DNA from: Caenorhabditis elegans
Taxonomy: Eukaryota > Nematoda > Chromadorea > Rhabditida > Rhabditidae
Length of the DNA stretch: 64,000 bases
Reading direction: 5' to 3'
Assembly: GCF_000002985.6 (NCBI RefSeq)
Contig: NC_003283.11
Span: 12,772,001-12,836,000 of the forward strand
Shown: one piece after another, positions 26,327 through 38,058 of the stretch
Numbering within the stretch: the stretch's first letter is position 1
Layout of the letters: each line of letters opens with the position of its first letter
The notes under the pieces: generated by a model
What the model saw: only the letters and a program-made list of their open reading frames with translations
Database searches by the model: none
What the model was told of the DNA's origin: nothing
Translations under genes and position numbers: made by a program

Positions 26327-28193
26327 TTATTCTTTTTTTAATTTCAATTTTTCGATTACGCTATTGACAACAAAACTTAAGATCTTAAACATCACTAATG
26401 CTACAACAGAAATTGTACAAACAACCAATGCTAGACTGTCAAGACAATAAAATTCGATAAAGTTGTATTTATTGGCGTATGGTTCTAAATTATCAACCTG
26501 TGCAAATCGAGCCGCAAATTCGCAATGATTTAGAAGTACTTGCTTCGGATCCATTGGTTGATTATGAAGAATATCAGAAAGACGTTTCGAATTCTTTCTG
26601 TAATCAGAATTATTGAGAATCATCTGGATCGTCTCCATTAGTTTCTTGCTATCGACAAGATCAAATTTGTCATAGACAATGGCACCACCATGGCGAGCTA
26701 ACATCTCTGCATTTACTCCTTGATCACTGAATACAGGAACCTGAAAATATACGTTTGATACAAGAAGGTTAGCGGGTGGTAAAACATTTTTATATTCTAA
26801 TCATGAATCTGGATGAAAAAATATTTCAAAAGTTTACAGGAAAATAGTGAAACCAGAAGTGAATTATCTCACTTACCATAATACTTGACACTCCTGCATA
26901 TCCAACTTCCATAGTACTTCCCAAACCTCCATGAGTCACAAACAAATCTAATCGACTGTCTGCTAACAGAGCTGGCTGAGGAATCCACTTGCTTAAAACT
27001 ACGTTTTCAGAAAGTTTATTCTTCAACGTCTTATCATCCTCTTCATATTTCCAGATAAATGTAGCATCTGGCATTCTGCGAAATGCTTCAATAAGTCCAG
27101 TTTTGAAATCATCTGGCATATCTGATGATTGAATAACTGTTCCAAAAGACACTAGAATGGTGTTGTTTCTGAGCGAAAGTATTTTGTTAAATTCTTCATC
27201 GAGTGTAGTTGTTTTGAATGATTCAATAGTGAAACCTCCAATTTGAATCACTTTTGAAATTGTTGGTGTTGAAAATGATAAGTAAGGATTGGAGTTTGTC
27301 AAGAAAAACGTGGAGCTTTGAAGTATTTCTTGCCAAGTTCGGACATTTCCACCAGTTAATCGGTAAGCTTGATCATATTGTTTATCAAACAAAATCCCGA
27401 ATTGAAAGTGATAACCGGTTAGTCCAAGCATGTCACTTAATCGGTCAATTGCGCTCGATTTCTTCCCATAATTAGACCCCTCTGTTGGTAAGTAATTCAA
27501 TGGAATAGGTTCACCCACAGCGTATGAAGCTGCTCCACATCGAACTCCACTATAGAGAGGGATTGGTGATTTTAGTTTCAAGAAGTCTCCAAGATCTAAC
27601 ATTGATTATTCACTTTGATTGTAAATTAAATTATTACTTACATAAACCACAAAAATCAAATGCCTCTGATATGTGGGAGTCAAAGTTTTTCGATAGAATC
27701 CAACGATGAAGTTCCTTGTCCAAAAGCATTTCTAAAAATTGATGAATGCATTTTTGAAACAAAACTATGAATCTTACTTCTACAAATATGCTCAAACTCT
27801 TTGTAAAGTTTTTCTGATGTAATTTTTGCAGAAGAGATTGGGTTTTTAGATCCTTTTGCTTTCCAGAAAAACTTGAAAACACTCGCTTCAGAAGCTGCAG
27901 CTTTTTCTTCTTCATCGACTTCATAATTAATCACTTCAATGTTCGGATTCTTCACAATTTTTTTGTGTGCATAGTAATCATAAATTATTGGTTGGAATAA
28001 AGTCTAAAATCGAACTTATAAGAAATTTAATATTTAAATAAGTAAACCTTACCACATTATGTCCAGCATCAGCAAGGATGTCTGCAATTCTTCCCATAAA
28101 TTTCATATGACTGTACCCAAAAACTGGGGAAATAATAAGATAATTGAACCCGAAAGCAACGGGAAAAAATGCTAATAATAATAAGTACCTCAT
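26327..28193 (-). CDS. UDP-glucuronosyltransferase, minus-strand cluster gene 4
   Basis: Five exons in phase: 28193-28053, 28003-27778, 27731-27642, 27595-26877, 26740-26327, giving 529 residues. It has fewer introns than its neighbours: the 719-nt exon 4 joins what are three exons in gene 1. Signal peptide MRYLLLLAFFPVAFG, then FNYLIISPVFGYSHMKFM. The C-domain has WIPQPALLAD and FVTHGGLGSTMEVGY. The acceptor-side N-domain is more divergent, with a Lys/Ala-rich insert (DEEEKAAASEASVFKFF), and the usual FADQP is FSDQG. Anchor and KLKKE tail are present. It is probably the most diverged member of the cluster, with a different substrate range. Confidence 0.88.
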
Positions 28194-28707
28194 TTTGAGT
28201 TCGAGAATTAGACTTCAACATATTCTCTTAATTTTTTTCAGGCATTTTATACCACTCAGACTAAGTTCAGTTGCAAACTTTTCAAATGATCAGCGCCCGA
28301 TTTGAAACCGTCTCTTGCATTTTAACATTATCTCTCTTTACTTGGAGTGTCTATTTCTATGTTCTCTGTTCTCGATGAAAAATTACAAGAAACAAAAGAC
28401 GTAAGAAAAATAAAGAAATGGAATGTGTAGTCAGCATTAGAGTATGTATTCATGTAAGTAGTTCATCTCGAAAGTGTCCAAAAATGTTTGTCAATTTAGA
28501 GATTTGCCTGAAATTTGCTTTGATAATTTTTATAAGTTTATTATGAAAATCTAGTTTTACTCTGGTAAATCTATGCCTCCAATAGACTTCAAAAACATTG
28601 GCTTCACGTATCCAAAACTATCAATTATTGTTCCTGTCTGATGTCTAATACATGGAATTTTTCAAATTTTTTGTTATTCTGTGAATTTGTTGATCAATTG
28701 TGACAGT
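28194..28707. other. Divergent spacer between UGT 4 and receptor pseudogene
   Basis: Upstream region of UGT 4: a TATAAAA-like box on the minus strand near 28244 and an AGATAA-type site near 28326. On the + side it runs up to the ATG of the receptor pseudogene. Nothing else was recognised. Confidence 0.4.
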
Positions 28708-28797
28708 ATGAAGTATGACAGTTCTACCTATGTTATTGGGTTTCTACAATTCTTGGAATTATTGTAACCGCGACAACGAAAGTTATTTGTTTATATA

Positions 28798-28825
28798 TTA
28801 GGTTGAACCGGAAGTCTTTGTGACT
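28798..28825 (+). repeat. mariner left terminal inverted repeat
   Basis: It matches the inverse of 30009-30036 with one difference, at the 17th base. A TA precedes it. Confidence 0.93.
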
Positions 28826-29049
28826 TTTTCAATCGTTTATTTCTCGGAGCAAGAGAAACGACAGAATAATATTTATTTGCTATTATTATCAGCAATGTAC
28901 TGCCAACGTGTGGGCAACTTATGAAGGCCCTGCTCACAGAACCCTTCCAGGCGCGAGTCGAAATAATGCTTGAGTGCCAATTCGACACTTCCATGGGTAT
29001 TGAAGGTTCTTTCCCGGAGATCACGAGTCATATCTGAAAACTGTCAGTA

Positions 29050-29872
29050 TGCAGATGGGGCATGGTCTGAAGAATACGGTGGGTGAAGGAAAATCATCCA
29101 TTCATACCTGACCAGTTCCTGCAATACTTGTTTCGTGACGTAGGGATAAGCGTTGTTTTGTTGAAAGTAGAGTTGCTCGTCCTTCAGGGGTGAACGATTG
29201 AATATGTTCCTTAGGTTTTGTGGTTAGATAACTTAAAGGTCCCCATTAACTATTTTGCCCCCAGGAAGCAGTTCCCAGTTGATGGGGCCGTACACTCCCC
29301 ACCACACTGAGAGCATGACGTTTTTGGGGTTAAGGTCGGGTTTGGCGGCACCCTGTGGGGTTTCTCCTTCTACAAACCACTGGGCACGCGTGTGGTTCTT
29401 ATCATGGAGGACCCACTTCTCGGTTCCAGTGATGAGTCGGCCCAAACATCGATCGGCCCCATGGAGAGTGAGGGGTGAAATGGAATCATCCACTCAAAAA
29501 TCATGGTTGGCTTGTGTCGAAGAGTGAGGTATGAATCGACCCATAATTTTCTTCATTCCAAGAGCTTCCCAGCCCCGTACGATGATGGTTTGATAGGATT
29601 GAAGTGCGGTTGACAGCTCACGGGAGGTTTGGAAAGGATCCGTTGCCATGGCTTTCTGCAACGTGTCCAAATCCAATTTATGGGGTCTCAGAGTCTTCGA
29701 GAGAAAAGTCGTCCTTTTCGAAGTGATGGAACCAAATGTATATAGTATTATAGTGGCGGACATGTCGATGATAAACATCCTTCAGGAGACTTTCCGAATC
29801 CTTCATCGTGGTATGAGAGAGAAAAAGGTGCATCGAACCATGTCGGATGTGGATGGCACTAGATAAATACAT
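29050..29872 (-). pseudogene. Degenerate mariner transposase
   Basis: Reading the minus strand across several frames gives mariner landmarks in order. HTH-like WFHHFEKDDFSLEDSETP is followed by FQTSRELSTALQSYQTIIV and GRFIPHS. Then come ITGTEKWVLHDKNHTRAQW, VMLSVWWGVYGPINWELLP, QQNNAYPYV and LHPPYSSDHAPSAY. In active mariner transposases the catalytic triad is D,D34D. Here the first Asp (GDEKW in the family) is Thr and the second (HDNARPH) is Asn; only the third, in SSDHAP, remains. Frame changes separate the pieces. No functional transposase can be made from this copy. Confidence 0.85.
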
Positions 29873-30008
29873 TGTCGGCTAACTGAACTCAGACCAAAGG
29901 GAAAGGAGTGGGGTGATTTTCAAAATGAAGTTCCTTTACTCGTTGTTATACCCTAGCAACAAGGGAACACCAAAGTGCAACTGCGGCTAGCGTTGGAAAA
30001 GCAAACCC

Positions 30009-30036
30009 AGTCACAAAGATTTCCGGTTCAACCTAA
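30009..30036 (-). repeat. mariner right terminal inverted repeat
   Basis: Inverse of the left terminal repeat with one mismatch. A TA follows at 30037-30038. Confidence 0.93.
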
Positions 30037-31035
30037 TATTTTGCAGAAATTTATTTTGTAAGTTTATTCTGGTTCCTGAGAGTTAATACTGATAACTAAT
30101 TTCAGTAAAACATGGAAGAAGATAGAATATCAACTAATTTTTATTGCGAGTTAGGCGTTTGCAGAACATATGTTGAAATTTTCTTTGTTTAGGTGCTATT
30201 TATTTTATAAGTACTATAATTACGTTAATATTATCAGAAATTGTTTCGAAGTTTCATTCTTTGTCGGTGTTTTTTCTAACACGTTCCTAGAAATGAGATC
30301 TTGGATTGCCGCAATTATTTCAATAGAAAGAATGATGGCCACAAAAAAGTGATTCGATTACTTTTTATCATTACCGATAAAGGCTCTCCAACATTCCAAA
30401 ATTTGCATTTATTTTATTTAATGGTGTTCTGAGTAACGTTGTTATGTTTGGGTTTTGTGAATTGCGACTACCTCTAGAAACAGATTGCACAAGCTTTAAT
30501 TGTGCCGCCATCCCTCCATGCAGTCAGGTATTATCAAAATTTTTTTAAACAATAAATAATAATTCTGCATTTGTATAATCAAAATTTGAGTTGTGAATGT
30601 AATTTATCATTGCACGTTTCACTGCTATTCCAGTAGTTTCAAGCAATCTCGAGAATTATTTTTTGCACAACTACAGTATGCTTCACTGCAATATTATGCT
30701 CCAGTCTGTGTTGGTTATCAATTAATAAAAGAACAGTTACTCTAGCCCTTCGTAAAGCCAACTTTATGTCACTGACTGATGGATTATCAACACTCTTGTT
30801 TGATTTGATTCCATCTTTAATTTTTAATTCTGGACCCATTGAAATTGAAGTAATTAAAAAATTAAAAAATTGTACAATATGCATATTTCTTCAGAACCGT
30901 GGTCCGGTAATGGGTGCAAATCGTCAAACTGGAAGATTGGTGGAAGCGATTGTAATGGTGAAGCTGATGAAAACGACGAAGTCCGTACAGACGACAATTT
31001 TCTCAAATATTATTCGAGTCAACGTGAATTGGTGA

Positions 31036-31573
31036 ATGTGATACATGTACATATATTGTAAAAATATGAGAGAATTTAATGTTTCAGAAGATACAAAACG
31101 ACGTTTTAAAACGCCGAAACTATATTTTATCGATTTGAAATAAAAATGGAACAAACCAATGTACTCACAAAAAGTTAGAATAATCATTTGAAATAAAAAC
31201 AACAGATAGGTTTGAAGCAGTTGTAACTCATCTTTTTTTCCAAATTTTGGAAAACTGTGCAATCTTGTTTATACAAAGATGGCTTATTTTTCGAAGTACC
31301 GAATTTCCTCTACGGTAACGCTCCAGGAGCGATGACTTGCTAAATATCATGGATGCACTTTGAAATCAAGATCTTACCAAGCTACATAAATTAAAAGTAA
31401 AAATGGAGATAAACATTTTTCTTTTCTTCTTATTCATACCTTGGTAAACGACAATACTCACGAGAATAAAATAATTATCACCGTCTCGTCTCAAATAATC
31501 AGAACAACTCATTTCAAAGAGTCATACCAAGCAGGAAGATTTTGAATTGTTATTCACTCGAATACTTTCAAAA
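31036..31573. other. Spacer between receptor pseudogene and receptor S1
   Basis: AT-rich spacer with no exon-like sequence. It probably contains the promoter of the next gene. Confidence 0.4.
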
Positions 31574-32550
31574 ATGGAGAACTTATCAACGGCTTACTAT
31601 GTTTTTCATTCGGTTGGCATTTTAATGATATTTTCCAATTTGGTGTTAAATTTGCATATTCTACGAAAATTTGTTAAGTGAGTCGATATATTTTTTTTGT
31701 TTGTATAAAAAATTAAAAATTTTTAGCGATTGGAAAACATGGAAAAAGATTGATTACCAATTATTTTTGGTTCGTATCATTTTAGAAGTCATAAATATGT
31801 TTGCAGGTTGACATAAAATGACAAAAACTATTTATGTATATTTGATGAATTTTCAGCTGTCAACTACTTTGTTTTGTCTACTGTAGATATCTTTTCTGAT
31901 ATAATTCCTTATGAATTTATCATTACACCGGGTATAATAGCTTACAATTTTTTTGAGGCTCGATCATTTCTTGCCGCCATCATTTCTGTAGAACGAACTC
32001 TCGCAACAACAACTCCAATATATTTTTATAATTATCGAAAAACCATCTCTAATTTTCCAATTTATATATTTTTAATTACAACTTCAATTGTATGCAACAC
32101 AGTTCTTTTTAAAGTCTGTAATTTTCAATTCGAAAGAGTGGATGGATGTGCAAGTTTCTACTGTTCATTAACTACTTGTTTTCAATCATATGCTGTTATA
32201 ACCCGGATAATCTATACATCTACCAATATTGTTTTCTCTACTATTTTAAGCATACAATTGATATTTCTTTCATGTAAAAGCACAAAAATATCCAGCGATC
32301 TTCAAAAAGCTAACCTTTTATCATTGACTGATGCTATATCAACATTCATTTTTGATCTTCTGCCATCTTTAATAATCAATGTTCGACACATTGAAATCAA
32401 GGTTCGAGATAGTTAATAATTTTAAAGTAAAATTTGATTCAGAGTCTTGGACCAATAATCGGGACACTTCGTTCAACAGGACGTTTAGTTGAATCAATGG
32501 TTGTGGTTAAACTGATGAGGAAAGATACATCGGTTAATCAAATGAGATAA
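31574..32550 (+). CDS. Srbc-like 7TM chemoreceptor S1
   Basis: Four exons in phase: 31574-31677, 31727-31806, 31857-32401, 32443-32550, giving 278 residues. It begins MENLSTAYYVFHSVGILMIFSNLVLN (TM1). The family motif after TM3 is SVERTLATTTPIYFYNYR. A Cys-containing extracellular loop (CASFYCSLTTCF) and SLTDAISTFIFDLLPSLI in TM6 follow, then LGPIIGTLRSTGRLVESMVVVKLM at the end. It is related to copies A and B on the minus strand (same IER-P-F-N-R motif and GP motif) but has different exon boundaries, so it is a distinct subgroup. It appears intact and is the best reference for the three damaged relatives beside it. Confidence 0.8.
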
Positions 32551-33148
32551 TAAGTTTTATGACGACATCGAACTTTCAACCAGTGCAAATTTTACTTTGA
32601 AAATTAATTCTTCTGTGGATGAAAAGTTTGAGAAAAAAAAATTCGTGTTGCGTTTTTCAGTCATATTTTAGTATCATCAATGTTTTCTGAAATTTGTAAC
32701 TACCGTTTTGAATAAATTCTTAGAAAAAAAATAAAGCTTCAGTTTTATCTGCTACTGCGCACATTACATATGTTTAAACTTATTGGTCTATTTTGCTGGC
32801 TATTTTGAAAAAGCCACACAAATGCGAATACGCAAACACTTTGGTTTTCTATCCATTAATTCACAGCTCTGAAACTTAAACTGTCAGGAAATTCAATGTT
32901 TTCACGAAGAGCCAGTTCATCGTGCCCATGGTATGCGTATATTGTGCACTATAGTAATGTTGATGGTCTTTGGAAACAAATGCACGTGACTTTAACAACT
33001 CTCAATTCGAAAACGAATAACATACTGCGTAAATATCGTTGCTTTCGTAGAAGGCAATCCTCATAACATATCATCTTGTATTCCGTTTGATCAGAATCTA
33101 AGTGCTCATTTACGTCTCCTTCCTTTCTTTTGCTCTCACTCACTTAAA
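32551..33148. other. Spacer between receptors S1 and S2
   Basis: 3' flank of S1 and promoter of S2. The minus-strand frame at 32949-33143 has no splice or motif support. Nothing else was seen. Confidence 0.4.
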
Positions 33149-34128
33149 ATGGTACTGCTTACCGTCGCTTATTCGATTATCTTCCTTATTGGAACTTCAA
33201 TGGCATTTTTTAAAGCTTTTCTAAATTTTTATATTCTACAAAAGTTGATAATGTGATTATGTTTCTGAATTTTTCTATGATAGATAATATTTTTAAGTTC
33301 TCAAAAACGGGAAAGAAAATCGAATATCAATTGGTGCTCTTTCTTGTTGTGCTTGACGCGTTCAATGCACTTATTGGTTCATTAATCTAATGGAAAATTG
33401 AAATAATATTTTTCTTACAGCATTCATTTACTATTGTTTGTCTATAGTGGAATTTTTCGTCAATAAGCTTCCAAACGAAATTACTTTTATGTTTGGTTTA
33501 GTGTGTTTTAGTTTTATGGAAATGAGATGTTTTCTTTCCGCAATTATTGCAATTGAAAGAGTAATTGGAACAGCGACTCCTATAAAATTTCATAACTACC
33601 GTAACCGAGTCTCAAATATACCGATTTTTCTGTTTGTTTTTGCTACTGGCGTATCACTAAATGCAGTTCTCTTTGGTTACTGTGGATTTCGCCTGGAACC
33701 AAATCCTAATTGTGTGAACTTTTTCTGTTCTACTCCTCTCTGTTTTCAAGAATATTCTTCAATTACTCGAATATTTTATTCATCGATCAATATTTTATTT
33801 TCGACTATTCTTTGCATTAAACTATTTTTCATGTCTTCTAGTCAAACATCGGATCTTCGAAAATTGAACTTGATTTCCTTAACTGATTGTTTTTCGGTTT
33901 CATTGTTTGAACTAATCCCGTGGATTTTGTTTACATACGAAATTGTTAGCGATGAGGTGAGAAATTATTTTTTTGAAAACTGATATTTTAATTTACTATT
34001 TTCAGGGTCTTGGGCCAGTTGTTGGAGCTTTTCGTTACACGGGAAGAGTATTTGAATCAATTGTAATTGTGAAATTAATGAGAAAAGATTTGGTGAACCC
34101 GCGTGGATTAATGATTACAATAACATAA
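33149..34128 (+). CDS. Srbc-like 7TM chemoreceptor S2, phase break at intron 1
   Basis: Exons: 33149-33252, 33298-33376, 33421-33956, 34006-34128. TM1 is clear (YSIIFLIGTSMAFFKAF then FYILQKL). Exon 2 carries KTGKKIEYQLVLFLVVLDAFNALIG and exon 3 the motif AIERVIGTATPIKFHNYR. The end is LGPVVGAFRYTGRVFESIVIVKLM. Exon 1 leaves two bases over, as in S1. But the only good acceptor (TTTTAAG at 33297) starts exon 2 with no free base, where S1 has one, so the conserved frame is out by one at this junction. Exons 2-4 join cleanly. Either the gene is recently broken, an unusual splice site is used, or one base is missing from the sequence. Confidence 0.7.
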
Positions 34129-34489
34129 TAATCACAAAAGGAAGAAAAATAAAATTGTTGAAATTTTTGTGATTTTTTTCACACCGCAAAAACTGAAAGG
34201 GAAATTCAGTTTACTGTAACTTTTCTCAGTAAAAAACTGTTTCCAGTGAAGTATAATCAACTTAAAGCTAGACGTTAAACAAGTAAATTCTCTCGAAAAC
34301 TCCAGTTCATTGAAATCATCGTTAAAAAGTCAAAGCATCATATTTACTTTTCAAATTTTGACCATAATATCAACTATTAATGAGAAACCCGACAACAAAA
34401 TTCTGATAATTATTTGGAAAGGGACTAGTTCGTTGGCTTTTGTTCTGCATAAATACCTAGGTTTTGACACTGTTGAGCCCATTCTAAAA
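34129..34489. other. Spacer between receptors S2 and S3
   Basis: 3' flank of S2. An in-frame upstream ATG for S3 exists at 34310, but the stretch before 34490 has no receptor character and is treated as upstream sequence. Confidence 0.35.
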
Positions 34490-36390
34490 ATGAGTATCCA
34501 ACTTGTTCCAATTTTCATGTCTGCTTTGGGATGTATATCGTCTTCAATTGCGGCATGCATTGGATTTTATAACATTTACATTGTCCTAAGTCACGAATAC
34601 TTCCGCAAGAAATACGAATATCAGTTGTTTTTCTTCCGATTCAATGCTGATTTTGTAATGACTGCTTTTTGTAAGTGAATCTCAAGAGATTAAACCAAGA
34701 AGGATTTTTTTAATAATTACTAATTATTCATTTGGTCTTGGTAGTCTAGAAAATTCGGTAGAGTTATTCAAAATTATTTAGGTAAATTTTTATGAGAAAA
34801 CTATTCTGGAAAATGTATATGGTGCGTTCTCTCGTTACTATCCAAAAGTAAACTAAGGATATTGTTAGAAAGTGCAGAAAAAAAAATTCTATAACAATAA
34901 GAAAAAAAAATCATAACACAAATTTTCACAAAGCGTCCGAAAAACAGATCGTATGAATCATGATAGCTAATTGATAGCGAATTCAATTTAAACCAAAATA
35001 GTACGAGCAACACCTATGTGCCAATAAATGTCATCTCCTTTGAATCTTATGGCAAGTCGCAAAAACATGCCATTTACTTTTCTAGATAATGAGTACGAAA
35101 AATTTTCAAGGTTTTTTTAGCATCTATGTATTACTTTCTCCTAATTGTGTCTCTCATCTGTGGAGCAGATCATCTTCTCGCAACTATTGAATACTGGCTT
35201 GGTCTTATTGTTTCAAGTTCAGCAACTATTCGAGTAGTTACATCATTTCTTATAGTTGTGGAAAGAACACTTTCCGTTTATTTTCCGATATATTTCAAGA
35301 ACTACAGAATATTAATCCCAAAAATGCTGCTTCCACTATTAGCCTCATCATTTGCATTGATTGATAATTTCATTTTGTATGTAGTTTGTGATTATACTTT
35401 TATTCCAAATCTGTCTTGTGTAATCTTCACATCTCAGATTAACACTTGTTTCTTGAAATATTATTCAATGAACAAAACTGTAAGTTTTAAATATATGAAA
35501 AGTGAAATAATTTTGGCATATGAAAATTGTAGATCATGTACGGGTGTACTGGAGCTGTCTCAATTGCATTTTGCATGAAATTTTTTATATTTGACATGGT
35601 AAAAGTTCGTCACGAAAAGCTCTCGAGAGTTAACAAATTAGCATTGATTGATACAGTAATTGTACTTTTGTTTGATTTTTCATCATCTTTCATTGCATCC
35701 AGAACGATTTTTATATATGAGGTGGGTCGCATTAACTGAATCTTTTCAATTAAAAAAAACGTTCAAATTCGACACAATGATGGTTTGTGTCAGTGAGAGA
35801 AATGTTAAACACGACAGTCTTTTATTTTTGTATTCGATTATTTTGGATTATTAAAAATGCATTTATCAAAAGTCCGTTTAGAAACGAAATTTTTTTTAAA
35901 AATAAACCTTTTGAGAGTTTTACCTTGTGTCGGTAAGTAGGTACGCGTTTAAAACGTACAAGGTTTTTTTTTTAAATTTTGGCAAGTTTGAAACGTTTGC
36001 ATGTTACACAAACTTACATATGATTTTTTTTAATGATTTTTGTATTTTAAGTTTTTCCCATAGTTTGAACCATCATACATCGAATCCACGCAAGTGCATT
36101 CGCACGTTAAAAAAAAATCGTATAATCAAACTAGAGTATCATAACTCTTTATACCGAAACGAACAAATTTGATATGTTATGAGAACATCCAAATTGAGAG
36201 CCATTTAAAAATTTCAGGAAATGGGACCATACGATGCTGCTCCAAAATGTTTGGCAGAGCGATTGAATCAATTGTAGTATCCATTCAATTGCACCGTGCA
36301 AAAGTTGTCCCGATGAAAAAAGTAGTTTGTATAAGACATACGAGCAGCATTCAAAATTATGGTAGCAGCACAATTCCTGTTTCCAATTAG
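34490..36390 (+). CDS. Srbc-like 7TM chemoreceptor S3, probably frameshifted
   Basis: Exons 1-3 join in phase: 34490-34679 (donor near 34675), 35121-35479, 35533-35721. The last exon would start at about 36219. TM1 is LVPIFMSALGCISSSIAACIG and the motif is VVERTLSVYFPIYFKNYR. In the last exon the entry frame reads EMGPYDAA and then stops early, but the next frame continues at once with SKMFGRAIESIVVSIQL, which matches the family's C-terminal region. A 1-nt deletion near 36239-36245 is the simplest reading. An alternative donor at 35726 would rescue a frame but lose the conserved GP motif. Intron 3 is long (about 495 nt). It is likely a decaying gene. Confidence 0.6.
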
Positions 36391-36492
36391 TGCCTTATTT
36401 CCAAGGATAAAATATTTTGAACAGATCGAAAATTGTTTATTTTGGTTCAAAACAAAAGTAGAATTTGTATTTATATTTCTTTTGGACATTTG

Positions 36493-38058
36493 TTATCTCT
36501 GTGTCGCGAATGGATCTTCAGGATGATCAGCAACGCTGAAAAATAGTGTTCAGTATCATTTTTGTTGCTTAAAAAAAAATACTTTGGCCACCAGAAAAGT
36601 CTTTCCTGTTTTGTTCTCTCGTGCGCTTCTAGGAGATTTACTTCAGCATTTGAAATGTTGAAATCAAAAATGTTGATGTTTTCTTTCATTCTTTCAGGAT
36701 TCGTAGTTTTTGGAATAACTATAATTCCCATTTCAACTGTAGCCCGGAGAAGAATCTGAAAATAATCCGGCACAAAATTGTAAACAGATTATTTGAAAAT
36801 TTACCTGAGCTGGAGTTTTACTGTATTTCTGTGCGAGCGCCTTCACATGTTTGTCGTTCATTTCATTTTCAGAATTTTGAGTGCTTTCAAACAAAGGTCT
36901 ACCATTTGAACCAACGACAGACATTCTTCCAGGAGAGCCTAACGTCGCATAGGCTGTTATGAGGATGTTGTGTTTTTTGCATAGCTCTCTGTGAGCTTTT
37001 TGAGGCAAATAGAGATGAAGCTCAAGCTGAAAAATTTGATGCAAATATATGAAGATTGTCAAAAAAATTTCATCAGAGTTATGTTGTTTTTGATATTTTT
37101 TAACTCATAGAAATTATAAAAAAACAGAAAGCAGGTCACCTGAGAAGCGTGAATAGGAACTTTTTGGATATTCATAATTCGGACAATCTGACTTTCATTG
37201 AAGTTTGAAACACCAATTGCTTTTGTCAATCCCAAACCATACACTTTCTCGAACCCTCTCCAAATATCTTCAACTTTTACATCAGAACGAAACGATCCAT
37301 CGTCTTTGGTTGATGCGGGAATATGTGCAAGATACAAATCAACATAATCCAAACGAAGTCTTTTCAGTGAGTTTCTCAATGCTTCTTCTACAACATCAGG
37401 CGCAACTTCATGACAGAACGCTTTAGTTGTTATAAAAATATCTTCACGTTTTAAAATCCCTTCGGCAAACAATTCAGCTAAAGCGTCTCCAATTTGATGC
37501 TCATTTTGATAAAGAGTAGCTGTGTCGATGTGACGATATCCGGCAAGAACTGCATTTCGGATAACTGTTTTTCCTTCTTCTCCCGTCATCTATTAAGTAG
37601 AGAAAATGATGATTTTTAAAGAGTGACGCCAATTGTTTTTTAAGTTTCGAAAAATATCAAAATTTTGTAAACAACTGAACCAATACAACAAATTCTTGAG
37701 AAATTATAGAGTGGACTCTTTTCTTTGGCTCATACAGATTTTTGAGCGAAAAAATTATTTTCTAGTTTGCTTCTCTGCTTCTAAATATTTCCGATAAAAC
37801 ATTTTTTGTCTGAATTATTGAAATTTGTTGGGTACAGCTATCCGAAACTTTAATAAAATTCCTAAAAATTATATCAATGTACAAAAACTGGCAATTTCAA
37901 GTAACATTACAACCAAGTGTTGAATAAATCCTTGCTAATGGTAGTTAATTTATTCTAAACTTCAAACTAATTTTAAATGTTACCTGCCAGGTACCAAGAC
38001 CAATACTTGGCATGAGAACTCCATTAGACAGAGTGAAGATTGGAACTTTTGATGACAT
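36493..38058 (-). CDS. Aldo-keto reductase (AKR family)
   Basis: Five exons in phase: 38058-37984, 37589-37140, 37026-36805, 36755-36583, 36535-36493, giving 320 residues, the usual AKR length. The N-terminus SNGVLMPSIGLGTWQ is the AKR beta-hairpin and first strand. All four catalytic residues are present: Asp47 (GYRHIDTA), Tyr52 (TLYQNE), Lys81 (FITTKAF) and His114 (LYLAHIP). IGVSNFNESQI and VIPKTTNPERMKENINIFDF are the signature and NADPH-binding segments. It ends ADHPEDPFATQR. It should reduce aldehydes or ketones with NADPH in the cytosol. A plausible phase I partner to the neighbouring UGTs, though nothing shows co-regulation. From memory it resembles C. elegans ZC443.1. Confidence 0.92.

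Larger units (their letters stand above)
28798..30036 (-). mobile_element. mariner-family DNA transposon, 1,239 bp, inactive
   Basis: Terminal inverted repeats of 28 bp with one mismatch lie at 28798-28825 and 30009-30036, beginning TTAGGTTGAACCGGAA. A TA target-site duplication flanks them (28796-28797 and 30037-30038). The internal sequence encodes, on the minus strand, a mariner transposase that is no longer intact. The near-identical termini indicate a fairly recent copy or a recently active family, yet the coding part is already degenerate. Confidence 0.95.
28708..31035 (+). pseudogene. Srbc-like chemoreceptor pseudogene split by a mariner element
   Basis: Remains of a gene related to the three + receptors downstream. 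Exon 1 starts at 28708 (MKYDSSTYVIGF), shifts frame near 28746, continues as TILGIIVTATTKVICLY and is cut by the transposon. It resumes at 30039 as LQKFI up to a GTAAGT donor at 30058. Exon 2 from 30106 reads KTWKKIEYQLIFIAS then a stop; the intact paralogue has KTWKKIDYQLFLV. Later pieces are EMRSWIAAIISIERMMAT followed by a stop (30290-30352), FNGVLSNVVMFGFCE (about 30420-30465), SLTDGLSTLLFDLIPSLI (about 30770) and GPVMGANRQTGRLVEAIVMVKLM (30903-30972). With stops, frameshifts and deletions it cannot make a receptor. Confidence 0.85.

Noticed and set aside
29255-29527. 90-residue + frame inside the mariner
   Set aside because: Antisense to the transposase segment containing WVLHDKNH and VMLSVWW.
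34310-34489. Upstream ATG extending receptor S3 by 60 residues
   Set aside because: The extension has no membrane-receptor character and would add an N-terminus absent from S1 and S2.
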